From CAZEQD01 sp964514305 (GTDB lineage Bacteria; Acidobacteriota; Aminicenantia; Aminicenantales; Aminicenantaceae), in assembly GCA_964514305.1 (NCBI GenBank), contig CAZEQD010000026.1:1-27044 (forward strand): a DNA stretch of 27,044 nt. Direction: 5' to 3'. Position 1 is the stretch's first letter; each line of letters begins with the position of its first letter. The position numbers and the translations under genes are program-made. The notes beneath the pieces are model-generated. The model saw nothing but the letters and a program-made list of their open reading frames with translations, was not told the DNA's origin and did no database searches. Below are positions 1-7,873 of the stretch, piece after piece.

Positions 1-768
1 TATTGGGGAGCACCTGCAGGTCAGATATCAAGCACATTAATTGAGACCATATCTCTTGTTTCTCAAAGAAAAAGCGGACTAAAAAACTCCTTAAGAGAAA
101 AGTTAAAAAATATAGATAAAAATATACTAATAGAAACTTATTTCAGCTTTGACTCTTCTGCATCAAGTCAAGCGGTCCTTTTGAGCAATCAGATAGCAAT
201 AGAGTTGCCAGATAAAGTCATTAGCCGCTCGGTAGAATCAGAAGAAGCAATAGAGAGAGTAAAAAACTTCAATATACATTCTTTACCCTCCGTTATAATC
301 AATGAAAACAAAGATTCTTTAATCTCTGGTTTCATTTCTGAAGAAAAACTTCTTTACCAAGTCATTTCCTACGGGGCATCAAACAAAAATTCAATTCTGG
401 CTGAGATAGAAGAAGAAGAAAAGAAGAAAAAAATGCTTATTAACAACCCAGACTACCCTATTGTCTTAAATACCCTCAACTTTGATCAAGCTATAAAAAA
501 ATACCCATTTTTAGTAATTGATTGCTGGGCAGAGTGGTGTGCTCCTTGTTTAATGGTTCACCCCATAATAGAAAATCTAGCTAGGCAATATAAGGGAAAA
601 ATAACATTTGCCAAATTAAACATTGACCACAATAAAGAAATTGCAGCCCGGTTTGGAATAATGTCAATCCCTACCTTGCTTGTTTTTAGAGATGGCCAGA
701 ATATAGAAAGCATAATCGGTGCCTTACCCCAGGATGTATTAGAGAAAAAACTAATAAGTTATTTATAA
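1..768 (+). CDS. Protein disulfide oxidoreductase-like protein with C-terminal thioredoxin domain (5' end missing)
   Basis: The reading frame is open from base 1 to the TAA at 766-768, so this is the last 255 residues of a longer protein. A TTG at 181 could serve as a start, but the homology runs well upstream of it. Residues 3-7 (GAPAG) resemble the end of the first thioredoxin-fold unit of archaeal/bacterial PDO proteins. Residues about 40-125 look like the second PDO unit, with the LPSVII cis-proline region, but its CxxC site is replaced by small residues (SSAS). A linker rich in Glu and Lys follows. Residues about 150-255 are a standard thioredoxin domain with WCAPC at 179-183 and the cis-Pro loop SIPT. 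Likely role: cytoplasmic thiol-disulfide exchange. The ferredoxin gene starts 53 nt downstream in the same direction. The domain call is firm; the exact family name is inferred. Confidence 0.8.
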   Translation, partial: YWGAPAGQISSTLIETISLVSQRKSGLKNSLREKLKNIDKNILIETYFSFDSSASSQAVLLSNQIAIELPDKVISRSVESEEAIERVKNFNIHSLPSVIINENKDSLISGFISEEKLLYQVISYGASNKNSILAEIEEEEKKKKMLINNPDYPIVLNTLNFDQAIKKYPFLVIDCWAEWCAPCLMVHPIIENLARQYKGKITFAKLNIDHNKEIAARFGIMSIPTLLVFRDGQNIESIIGALPQDVLEKKLISYL

Positions 769-821
769 TCAAATGAAAAAAGTCTCATTATTAGAAAATT
801 TCAATTTAAAGAGATCCACCA

Positions 822-1247
822 ATGCCGTTATTTGTTGATAGAGAAAAATGCACAGGCTGCGGACTTTGTATGCAGGTTTGCCCTACAGAAGCCATAACAA
901 CCATCCAAGATAAAGCTGTAATTGATAATAATAAATGTACGGAATGCCTGAAGTGCATGAATGAATGTCCAGTCAATGCAATTTATCAAATTCTCGATAA
1001 AGAAGTTCCCATAACAAAAAGAAAAGAATCTCCTCCAACTTACGTAAATCCAAATATTCCTCAACCTGAACAATCATTCTGGATTGAAAAACAACAAAAA
1101 CAGCAGCCAATTAAATCCGGAGATATATTTTTAAGCACCATAAAAAGATTGGCCAACAATTTTTTCAGAAATGAGCCCCCATTTGGTAGAAGAAGAGGAA
1201 AAGGACATGGAAGGCATGGAAAGGGATGGAGAAGAGGAAGGCATTAA
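822..1247 (+). CDS. 2[4Fe-4S] ferredoxin with basic, His/Gly-rich C-terminal tail
   Basis: Two complete CxxCxxCxxxCP motifs (Cys 10/13/16/20 and 39/42/45/49) make the first 60 residues a bacterial-type 2[4Fe-4S] ferredoxin, a soluble low-potential electron carrier. The remaining 80 residues are unlike a ferredoxin: a Pro/Gln-rich linker (about 65-100), a short helix with a Phe pair, then an Arg/Gly/His-rich tail at 121-141 that could bind metal or nucleic acid. The ATG at 822 is preceded by AAAGAGAT, a weak ribosome site. It lies between the thioredoxin gene and a methyltransferase gene in the same direction. The next downstream ATPase itself carries four ferredoxin-type clusters, so an electron or cluster transfer partnership is plausible but inferred. 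The shadow frame on the opposite strand has no support. Confidence 0.85.
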   Translation: MPLFVDREKCTGCGLCMQVCPTEAITTIQDKAVIDNNKCTECLKCMNECPVNAIYQILDKEVPITKRKESPPTYVNPNIPQPEQSFWIEKQQKQQPIKSGDIFLSTIKRLANNFFRNEPPFGRRRGKGHGRHGKGWRRGRH

Positions 1248-1274
1248 AGTTTTGTTAACATGGCGGAGATAGGG

Positions 1275-1949
1275 ATGGAATCTAACCTCGAAAAATGGTT
1301 AAAGAAAGATGGAGAGGATTTTTTAAAAAGTATTGGGCTTAGAAAAGGCCAGATTATATTAGATTTTGGTTGTGGAGAAGGGCATTATACCCTTCCTGCC
1401 GCAAAAATCACTGGTGAAAAGGGGAAAGTATATGCAGAAGATAAAGACAATGAAGCTCTCGAAGAACTGGTTAAACTAATAAAAAGGAAAAAAATAAAAA
1501 ATATAGAAATCATAAACCAAGAATCAAAAATTCCTCTGCCAGAAGAATCTTTAGATTTTGTTTTATGTTATGATGTTATTCATTATCTAAAAGAAAGAAA
1601 AACAATTTACAATGAATTCCGAAGAGTTTTGAAGCCCAAAGGTATTCTCTCCCTTTATCCTAAACATCACAAAAACGACTATCCTCTTATGGAGTTAGCT
1701 AATCTAGAATTAAAAGACATCATTAAAGAAGTAGAAGAAGCCGGTTTTTCCCTAATTGATAAATTCTTCAGAAAGCTTCTTCACGATGAAGACTACAATA
1801 ACGGCTATGTATTGAATTTCAAGAAAGGAGTAATTAACCATGAAGATCTCAAAGTGGGAAAGAGAAATCATTTTGGAAAGAAAGCAAAAAGAACACTTAA
1901 CACCAAAAGGGAACTTGCTGGTGAAAAGAAATATAATTTGGATAACTGA
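1275..1949 (+). CDS. Class I SAM-dependent methyltransferase
   Basis: A Rossmann-type methyltransferase. SAM-binding motif I DFGCGEG is at about residue 30 from this start, followed by an acidic residue after strand 2 (AEDKD), the LPEESLDFVLCYDVIHYL region typical of motifs post-II/III, and RRVLKPKGILSLYP as motif IV-like. This resembles UbiE/Methyltransf_11-type enzymes; the substrate cannot be told. An ATG lies 15 nt further upstream (1260), but the ATG at 1275 has GGAG six bases before it and the upstream one has no ribosome site, so 1275 is preferred. The last 40 residues are Lys-rich and lie outside the fold; part of this tail overlaps another small frame at 1840. The stop overlaps the ATG of the next gene (TGATG), suggesting translational coupling. 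Such methyltransferases often sit beside Mrp/MinD-type iron-sulfur ATPases, though their role there is unknown. Confidence 0.8.
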   Translation: MESNLEKWLKKDGEDFLKSIGLRKGQIILDFGCGEGHYTLPAAKITGEKGKVYAEDKDNEALEELVKLIKRKKIKNIEIINQESKIPLPEESLDFVLCYDVIHYLKERKTIYNEFRRVLKPKGILSLYPKHHKNDYPLMELANLELKDIIKEVEEAGFSLIDKFFRKLLHDEDYNNGYVLNFKKGVINHEDLKVGKRNHFGKKAKRTLNTKRELAGEKKYNLDN

Positions 1950-1959
1950 TGGTCACTAA
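1840..1959 (+). CDS. Possible 39-residue overlapping small ORF
   Basis: An ATG at 1840 is preceded by AAAGGAG at a good spacing (nine bases) and opens a 39-codon frame ending TAA at 1957-1959. It overlaps the 3' end of the methyltransferase and the first codons of the ATPase. The product would be basic with a hydrophobic stretch near its end. The ribosome site is better than that of the downstream ATPase, so this could be a real small gene, a leader that couples translation into the ATPase, or the displaced end of a methyltransferase with a frameshift. No family is recognised. Low confidence. Confidence 0.3.
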   Translation: MKISKWEREIILERKQKEHLTPKGNLLVKRNIIWITDGH

Positions 1960-3781
1960 AATAGCTATATCGAGCGGGAAGGGGGGAACAGGCAAAACTT
2001 TTATAGCTACCAATATAGCTATTACTCTTGCCAAAAGAGGAGAAAATGTCCGGTATCTAGATTGTGACGTTGAGGAGCCAAATGGACACCTTTTTCTAAA
2101 GCCTCAAATTTATAAGGAAGAAGATATTAAGCTTTTATCTCCTGCTGGTGTTGATGAGGAAAAATGTATCAACTGTGGCCAATGTGCTGAAGTTTGTCAT
2201 TATAATGCTATCGCCGTTCTAAAAGATAAAGTCCTATTTTTTAATGAACTGTGTCATGTATGCGGCGCCTGTATAATAATCTGCCCTGTAGATGCCATTA
2301 TTGAAAAAGAAAGAAAAATAGGTATTGTCAGGCATGGAAAAAGCAAGTCAATTGATTTTCATTACGCTCTTCTTAGAACTGCAGAAGGAGGCATGTCTCC
2401 AAGGCTGATTAAACATGTAAGGAACTTCATAGGAGAAGGAATTAATATCCTTGACTCTCCTCCAGGCACTGCTTGTCCTGTGGTAGAGACAGTAAAAGAT
2501 GTTGATTTGTGTCTTCTTGTTACTGACCCTACTCCTTTTGGTATTAATGATCTAAAATTAGCAGTAGAAATGTCTCGAGAGATAGGACAGGAACCTGTTA
2601 TTATCATCAATCGGGCTCGATATAGAGATGATAATCTAAAGAAGTATTGCCACCGTCAGAATTTAGAGATTATAGGAGAAATTCCTGACGACCGTAAAAT
2701 AGCAGAAATATATTCAAAAGGAGAACTTGTAGTAGAAAAGCTCCCTCAATATAACGAATTATTTGAAAATATAGCTGACAAGCTAATTAAAATAAGCAAG
2801 AAAAAAAGAACAGTAAAAAAAGCTAAAATAAAAAAGCATTTTAAAGATCAAAAAATCGTTCGCAAAGAAGAGAAACAAGTAATTCCTAAAGCAAAAAGGC
2901 CTAAGGAGCTGGTCATAATAAGTGGCAAAGGGGGAACAGGCAAAACTTCTGTGGCTGCTTCTTTTGCAGCTCTAGCTAAAGAGATAGTAATTTCTGACTG
3001 CGATGTTGATGCAGCAGATTTACATCTTATTTTAAATCCCCAAATTAAAGATAAAGGGAAATTTAGCGGTAGCGTAGTGGCTGAAATAATACAGGATAAA
3101 TGTACGGGTTGTGGAAAGTGTAAGGAAGCATGTAGATTTTTGGCTATAAGGGAAGAAAGTTTTATTAATAAATCCCGATTTATTATTGATAATATTGCTT
3201 GTGAGGGATGCGGAGTTTGTTATCTTGTCTGTGATGATAAAGCTATAAAAGTGGAAGATGCTGTTAATGGAGAATGGTTTGTTTCAGAGACAAGGTTCGG
3301 TCCAATGAGTCATGCAAGATTGGGGGCGGCTGAAGAAAATTCGGGAAAATTAGTAACCTTGGTAAGAAACAAAGAAGCCGAACTTGCTGAGCAGCATAAA
3401 AAAAATGAAGCAATAATAGATGGCGCTCCTGGTACAGGTTGTCCTGTAATTGCCTCCTTAACCGGGGCCACCTATGCCTTAGTAGTTACTGAACCAACTG
3501 TCTCTGGGATTCATGATTTAGTTCGTATCTTAGAAGTAACAGCCCACTTCCAAATTCCATCTGGAATTGTTGTCAATAAATATGATTTGAACATGGAAAT
3601 AACTGAAAAAATAAGATTATTAAGCCCGAATTACAAGGCCGAATTTATAGGAGTTATTCCTTACGACCAAAAGATAACTGAGGCTCAAATGGAGGGACTT
3701 TCTGTAGTTGAATATACAAGCGCTCCCTCAGCTAAAAATATAAAGCAAATCTGGCAGATAGTTAAAAGTTTTATATCATAA
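1949..3781 (+). CDS. Double MinD/Mrp-type P-loop ATPase with two inserted 2[4Fe-4S] ferredoxin modules (tandem fusion)
   Basis: The 610 residues hold two full copies of the MinD/ParA-like iron-sulfur ATPase usually encoded by two adjacent genes of about 285 codons. Copy 1 (1-280): deviant Walker A GKGGTGKT at 10-17, ferredoxin motifs with Cys 73/76/79/83 and 102/105/108/112, and a DSPPGTACPV switch/Walker B region at 169-178. A Lys-rich linker fills about 281-318. Copy 2 (319-610): GKGGTGKT at 326-333, Cys 385/388/391/395 and 418/421/424/428, and a DGAPGTGCPV segment at 491-500. Each half has the conserved T-[DE]-P-T ligand loop. Family members are believed to handle Fe-S clusters or electrons using ATP; the exact client is not established. 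The start overlaps the methyltransferase stop by one base. The ribosome site is weak, suggesting coupled translation. The fusion makes a single chain able to form an internal ATPase dimer. Confidence 0.88.
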   Translation: MVTKIAISSGKGGTGKTFIATNIAITLAKRGENVRYLDCDVEEPNGHLFLKPQIYKEEDIKLLSPAGVDEEKCINCGQCAEVCHYNAIAVLKDKVLFFNELCHVCGACIIICPVDAIIEKERKIGIVRHGKSKSIDFHYALLRTAEGGMSPRLIKHVRNFIGEGINILDSPPGTACPVVETVKDVDLCLLVTDPTPFGINDLKLAVEMSREIGQEPVIIINRARYRDDNLKKYCHRQNLEIIGEIPDDRKIAEIYSKGELVVEKLPQYNELFENIADKLIKISKKKRTVKKAKIKKHFKDQKIVRKEEKQVIPKAKRPKELVIISGKGGTGKTSVAASFAALAKEIVISDCDVDAADLHLILNPQIKDKGKFSGSVVAEIIQDKCTGCGKCKEACRFLAIREESFINKSRFIIDNIACEGCGVCYLVCDDKAIKVEDAVNGEWFVSETRFGPMSHARLGAAEENSGKLVTLVRNKEAELAEQHKKNEAIIDGAPGTGCPVIASLTGATYALVVTEPTVSGIHDLVRILEVTAHFQIPSGIVVNKYDLNMEITEKIRLLSPNYKAEFIGVIPYDQKITEAQMEGLSVVEYTSAPSAKNIKQIWQIVKSFIS

Positions 3782-3852
3782 TTCCAAGCTTTATAGCTGA
3801 GAAAAGTGAACATTCAAGAAGCATTGGCAGAAGTCATCAAGGAGGTAGAAAA

Positions 3853-5712
3853 ATGCTGGCTTTAAAAAATCAATTTATCTTTGCTCCTATCAAAATAGGT
3901 TATAGCGACGCAAGTGGTACAGTAACTGAGAGGCATCTTGCTTTTTATGAAAGAAGGGCTCGTTACTTAGGCGCAGTTATCCCCGAACCTTTTTATATCG
4001 ATAAAGGCTTAAGAGAGCTGCCAACACAAATGGGCATTGATAGCGAAGACAAAATAAAAGGACTTCAAAATTTAGTGGCTACTATTCATAAATCAGGCGC
4101 AAAAGCTATTGCCCACCTTAACCATCCTGGGAGAATGGCCAATCCTAACCTTCCGGGTAATTATTTTCTATCTTCGACAGACAGAGCCTGTGAAAATGGT
4201 GGGGCACGTCCAAAAAGAATGGACAGAGAAGATATGGAAAAAGCCATTAATCTATTCACCCAAGCAGCTGTGAGGGCCAAAAAAGCTGGGTTTGACTTTA
4301 TAGAATTGCAATTCGGTCATGGATATCTTCTGGCCCAGTTTATTTCTCCTTATGTTAATGACAGAAATGATGAATTTGGTGGAAGCTTTGAGAACAGGAT
4401 TAGATTTCCCCTTCAAGTTCTAGAGGCGGTCCTAAAGGCTGTAGATTTACCCCTAATCGTCAGAATAAGTGGTGATGAAATGATTCCTGAAGGCATAAAA
4501 TTGCCAGAAATGATTGCCTTATCCAGAATTCTCGAGAAGAAAGGCGTAAAAGCGGTTCACGTTTCGGCAGGAACTGTCTGTTCGACGCCGCCTTGGTTCT
4601 TTCAACATATGTTTGTCCCCAAAGGGAAAACTTGGGAAATGGCCAAAAACATTAAAAAGGAGTTAACTATTCCTGTTATATTTGTCGGCCGAATAAATAC
4701 TTTCGAGGATATAGAAAAAATAAAAACAGAATATTCTGCTGATTATTTAGCTGTAGGCAGGGCCCTCATAGCAGATCCAGATTTTATTGGCAAATATTTG
4801 GGTAAAGTTGAGGGTATAGCAAGACCCTGTTTAGCCTGTATTGAAGGCTGTTTAGGGGGAGTGAAATCAGGCCAGGGACTTCAATGTCTGGTCAATCCTG
4901 AAGTAGGAAAAGAGAAAGAAGTAATTAAACCGGCCAAAAAAATAAAAAAATACGCAGTTGTCGGAGGAGGATTAGCTGGAATGGAGGCCGCTTTAACACT
5001 AAAGAGAAAAGGACACGTGGTTGACCTTTATGAGAAAAATAGACTGGGAGGACAATTTATTTTTGCTCCTTTAACCCCCAATAAAAAATCAATGGCCAAA
5101 CTAATTCCATATTTTGTGGAAGAATTGAAAAACAATAAGGTAAATATAATTTTTAAGGAAGCTACCAAATCAGATCTTATTCTAAATTATGATGGAGTTA
5201 TTTTGGCTACTGGTTCCCAGCCTGCCGTGCCAGCTATTCCAGGATTAAATAAGTTTTATTGGGCTGATATTTTGCTTGAGGACAATTTACCAGAAAACAA
5301 AAAAGTATTAATTATCGGTGGTGGGCTGGTGGGGGTTGATATTGCTACAGCCTTAATTCCCAGAAATAATAAAATCATAATTGTCAAGCGCACAACTAAT
5401 TTTGGTGAAGACATGGAAATAATTGCCAAGTCACTATCTCTTAAAATGATGAAAGAAAAGGGAACTGTTTTCAGTGATCACACTCATATAAAAAAAATTG
5501 AAGGCAGAACTGTGTATGCAGAAAAAAGTGGGAATGAAATAAGATTTAAAGATATAGATATAATTGTCGTCTCGACTAGCATGAAAAGCTATAATCCTTT
5601 GGAAAAAGAGTTAAAAGGCAAAATGCCAGCTTATGTCATTGGTGATGCCAAGAAAGTTGGCAATGCTCAAGATGCAATTAGGGATGGCTATGATACAGCC
5701 AAAAAATTATAA
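3853..5712 (+). CDS. Old Yellow Enzyme / 2,4-dienoyl-CoA reductase-type FMN-FeS-FAD oxidoreductase
   Basis: A 619-residue NADH:flavin oxidoreductase of the enoate reductase/2,4-dienoyl-CoA reductase family. Residues 1-320 form the FMN TIM barrel: HLNHPGR at 88-94, FGHGYLLAQFISP at 154-166, the NDEFGGSFENR stretch at 172-182 and the FMN phosphate loop VGRALIADP at 301-309. A [4Fe-4S] site follows with Cys 326/329/333/345. Residues 366-619 are the FAD/NAD(P)H module with GGGLAG at 371-376 and a second GGGLVG near 488. It would reduce activated C=C bonds with NAD(P)H in the cytoplasm. The substrate is unknown. AAGGAGG lies just upstream of the ATG, a strong ribosome site, 71 bases after the ATPase stop. 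That spacing allows co-transcription with the redox genes before it. The length matches the family. Confidence 0.9.
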   Translation: MLALKNQFIFAPIKIGYSDASGTVTERHLAFYERRARYLGAVIPEPFYIDKGLRELPTQMGIDSEDKIKGLQNLVATIHKSGAKAIAHLNHPGRMANPNLPGNYFLSSTDRACENGGARPKRMDREDMEKAINLFTQAAVRAKKAGFDFIELQFGHGYLLAQFISPYVNDRNDEFGGSFENRIRFPLQVLEAVLKAVDLPLIVRISGDEMIPEGIKLPEMIALSRILEKKGVKAVHVSAGTVCSTPPWFFQHMFVPKGKTWEMAKNIKKELTIPVIFVGRINTFEDIEKIKTEYSADYLAVGRALIADPDFIGKYLGKVEGIARPCLACIEGCLGGVKSGQGLQCLVNPEVGKEKEVIKPAKKIKKYAVVGGGLAGMEAALTLKRKGHVVDLYEKNRLGGQFIFAPLTPNKKSMAKLIPYFVEELKNNKVNIIFKEATKSDLILNYDGVILATGSQPAVPAIPGLNKFYWADILLEDNLPENKKVLIIGGGLVGVDIATALIPRNNKIIIVKRTTNFGEDMEIIAKSLSLKMMKEKGTVFSDHTHIKKIEGRTVYAEKSGNEIRFKDIDIIVVSTSMKSYNPLEKELKGKMPAYVIGDAKKVGNAQDAIRDGYDTAKKL

Positions 5713-5808
5713 TAAATCTAACGAAAAGCAGCAAAAATATAAAATGGTTATTTTATGACGAAGGGGGTCGGGCCTGGCTATTTGCTTTATTTTAAGGATC
5801 GATTCGGG

Positions 5809-7146
5809 CTACTTGTAGACAGGCTGTGGAACCTGCGGCAGAAGAAAACCTCCTCTTACTAAGCGGACGAAATTGTATATTCTTATCACATCACCCTGAG
5901 GCCCTCTCCCATAGGGAAAATTCTTTGGATTTCCTGCCTTTGGATCAGACCTTTGAGCACCTGCTCCGTGAACATCCATAAGAACATGACTCCTGGTGGG
6001 GCCGGGTTTTCTCATCCAGCCTAATGCTCTTCCAAAGGAGATGTAAACGGCACTTCTACCACCTCCGTGTTGTCCCACATGAGTTGTGCTTGTCCAGTAA
6101 AAGCCATAGTCAGGCTTATTTTCCTCATTCTTTATTGGATTGCATTTAAAAATTGGCGAAATTGCCGGAGAATCGGTTGTATCAGGTGAACGGCTATAAT
6201 CCACTATTGACTGAAGTTCCTTGGCATTGGGGAGACGCCAGTCACTATAGCCAAGGTATTTTTCCTTGTTTTTTTTCTCAATCCAGGCCAGTGTTTCTTT
6301 CCATGTCATTCCATAACCACTATCATCCTTGGCCCACATCAGCCCTGTAGCCCTGTCTGTAATTGTCCCGTCTCCATTATCAATAAAATCGTTTTTTCCA
6401 TAATTTGGATTTCCCCTTACCAGATAAACATAAAATTGTTTATCCTCACGACGACCGGGCATTGGCCCTGCTGGATATCCTTTAATTCTCCCATCGGCAA
6501 AATTGACCCCAAATACAGTTTCAGCCCCCATCATAGTTTTACTTACATATTTGGTGGATGAGACAAATTGAGCATCAATTATTCGCTCACCAGAGCTTGT
6601 ATCTCCGTAGGCAAAATCAAAGTAGTCTTTGTTGATAAAAGGAATTAATTTTTTTGTTTTAATACTACGAGGATCAGGGTCAATGCCGCTAAATTGAATA
6701 AGTGAATAGAGCTCCTTAATTGATGGAAGACGCCAATCACTGGAGCCAAGGTATTTTTCCTTGTTTTTCTTTTTCACCCATTTCAATGCCTCTTTGTAGG
6801 ACATTTTATCTTTGTAGTTTATTACTCCATTTTCATCCCAATCCAATCCCTTAGTCCATACCAATCCAGTGTTAACATCAGTTATAGTCCCATTGCCATT
6901 GTCGACATAATGAGGCTCATATCCTTTATATTGGGCATCCTGACCGTAGAAAGGCTGTCCGGTTTTTGGGCAGGGAATCTCTTTAAAATTGTCATAACAT
7001 TTTTTCTGCCCTGTATCCACAACAGTGTAAGGATGAGGGGGATTAACTTCCTTCTTAGAGCTTTCCTTTAGATGAGCCGAAAACAGCATTACCCCTAAAA
7101 ACAAAAAGAAAATTACACTAAAAACTTTAAATGCTTTTCCTTTCAT
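5809..7146 (-). CDS. Exported DUF1566 (Lcl C-terminal domain) protein with two repeats
   Basis: A 445-residue protein with an N-terminal hydrophobic segment (about 6-24) after MKGKAFK, so it is probably secreted or membrane-anchored. It has two DUF1566/Lcl domains. The first has DNGNGTITD at 82-90 leading to GLVW and SDWRLP at 136-141; the second has DNGDGTITD at 256-264, GLMW, and SDWRLP at 301-306. Each ends with an LVRG strand. DUF1566 domains occur in surface or lipoprotein-like proteins of environmental bacteria; the molecular function is unknown. The gene is convergent with the flavoprotein gene and ends in TAG. GAGGTGAG precedes the ATG, and a good promoter lies only about 20-45 bases upstream. 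It appears to be transcribed alone. Two cysteines at 50 and 59 could form a disulfide after export. Confidence 0.8.
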   Translation of the reverse strand: MKGKAFKVFSVIFFLFLGVMLFSAHLKESSKKEVNPPHPYTVVDTGQKKCYDNFKEIPCPKTGQPFYGQDAQYKGYEPHYVDNGNGTITDVNTGLVWTKGLDWDENGVINYKDKMSYKEALKWVKKKNKEKYLGSSDWRLPSIKELYSLIQFSGIDPDPRSIKTKKLIPFINKDYFDFAYGDTSSGERIIDAQFVSSTKYVSKTMMGAETVFGVNFADGRIKGYPAGPMPGRREDKQFYVYLVRGNPNYGKNDFIDNGDGTITDRATGLMWAKDDSGYGMTWKETLAWIEKKNKEKYLGYSDWRLPNAKELQSIVDYSRSPDTTDSPAISPIFKCNPIKNEENKPDYGFYWTSTTHVGQHGGGRSAVYISFGRALGWMRKPGPTRSHVLMDVHGAGAQRSDPKAGNPKNFPYGRGPQGDVIRIYNFVRLVRGGFLLPQVPQPVYK

Positions 7147-7164
7147 TTCTCACCTCTATTATTG

Positions 7165-7193
7165 ATGATAAGGAGGGGGGACTTTTTTGTCAA
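7165..7193 (-). promoter_or_regulatory. Sigma-70-type promoter for the DUF1566 gene
   Basis: On the minus strand, a perfect -35 TTGACA (7193-7188) is followed after 17 bases by -10 TATCAT (7170-7165), five of six matches. The predicted start point near 7158 leaves a short leader with GAGGTGAG before the ATG at 7146. Confidence 0.6.
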
Positions 7194-7476
7194 TTTTAAG
7201 AATTTTACTAAAACTGATAATTAAGATAAAACTGGAGAAAAACAAAAACCTGGAGAAAACTGGTAACAGTTCATCTATTTACCCAATTTCTTAGTTTATA
7301 AGCTCAATGCATGATCATAGGAGCCCCTAAGAGCGCAGATGCTTTAAAATTGAAAAAGAGCCGCCTTCACTATTTATTATGTTTCTTAGTTTCTTATCTA
7401 ACTACGTGATAATAAATGAAAATAAAATAAATATAGGGATATCTTATTTGGAGCAGAAAAAAATGTAAATGGATGA
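7194..7476. other. AT-rich intergenic stretch
   Basis: No coding frame with support and no stable hairpin was found between the DUF1566 promoter and the start of the IS-like remnant. The last part (about 7440-7476) may already belong to the left end of that element, but no terminal motif can be assigned by eye. Confidence 0.4.
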
Positions 7477-7820
7477 GTGACTCCCTCCCCATTGTCTGGA
7501 CAAGAAGGCAGCTTTCAGAAGTATGGCGATACGGCCAAGTTGATTGTCCAGCTCATTGAGCCTGGAAAGGAAAGCCAGATATGGGCCAATGAATATGAGA
7601 GCCGTTTCGAGAAAGATTACGGCTTCCTCCGTCCCATCATCAAGGAAGTAGTAGAGCGCTATTTGGACTGCGGCTTGTGAGTCGTTTCTGCCCACCAGCA
7701 AAGACCTGCAATTGTCCTTGACGTCCTCTTTGCCGTTATCTGTATTTCCTGACCATGGTTGAATGGGAAAATGAGAACTAAAATTCATACTCAGCCAGCG
7801 CAAGAGAAAACCAAATTCTT
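7477..7820 (+). mobile_element. Internally deleted IS91-family-like element (transposase N-terminus joined to the 3' end)
   Basis: A GTG-initiated frame at 7477-7680 encodes 67 residues. Its second half (YESRFEKDYGFLRP, then VVERYLDCG) matches the N-terminal region of IS91-type (Y2, rolling-circle) transposases, where the frame normally continues into a Cys-rich zinc-binding segment. Here the frame stops right after LDCG, and from 7668 onward the DNA is the same 153-bp sequence that follows a transposase C-terminus at 11869-12021. The element has therefore lost nearly all of the transposase by an internal deletion, keeping a 5' piece and the 3' terminal region. It is non-autonomous at best. 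The family call rests on recalled protein motifs. Confidence 0.55.
7668..7820 (+). repeat. 153-bp direct repeat, copy 1 (IS 3' terminal region)
   Basis: It begins CTGCGGCTTGTGAG and ends AAATTCTT. It aligns over its full length, in the same orientation, with 11869-12021, with scattered substitutions and small indels. Conserved blocks include TTTCTGCCCACCA, TTGCCGTTATCTGTATTTCC and ATGAGAACTAAAAT. The two copies enclose about 4 kb of cargo. Confidence 0.75.
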
Positions 7821-7873
7821 CTATGATGATGTGATGCAAGTACTTTCTATAACGCCTCCTTCCTTTTCTAATT

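Noticed and set aside
5744..5761. Perfect 7-bp inverted repeat ATAAAAT-GGTT-ATTTTAT between the two convergent genes
   Set aside because: All stem pairs are A-T and there is no T run, so it is unlikely to be an intrinsic terminator.
7444..7839. 131-codon minus-strand frame opposite the IS-like remnant
   Set aside because: No protein-like signature. The + strand reading has clear transposase motifs, and the frame spans the element's deletion junction.
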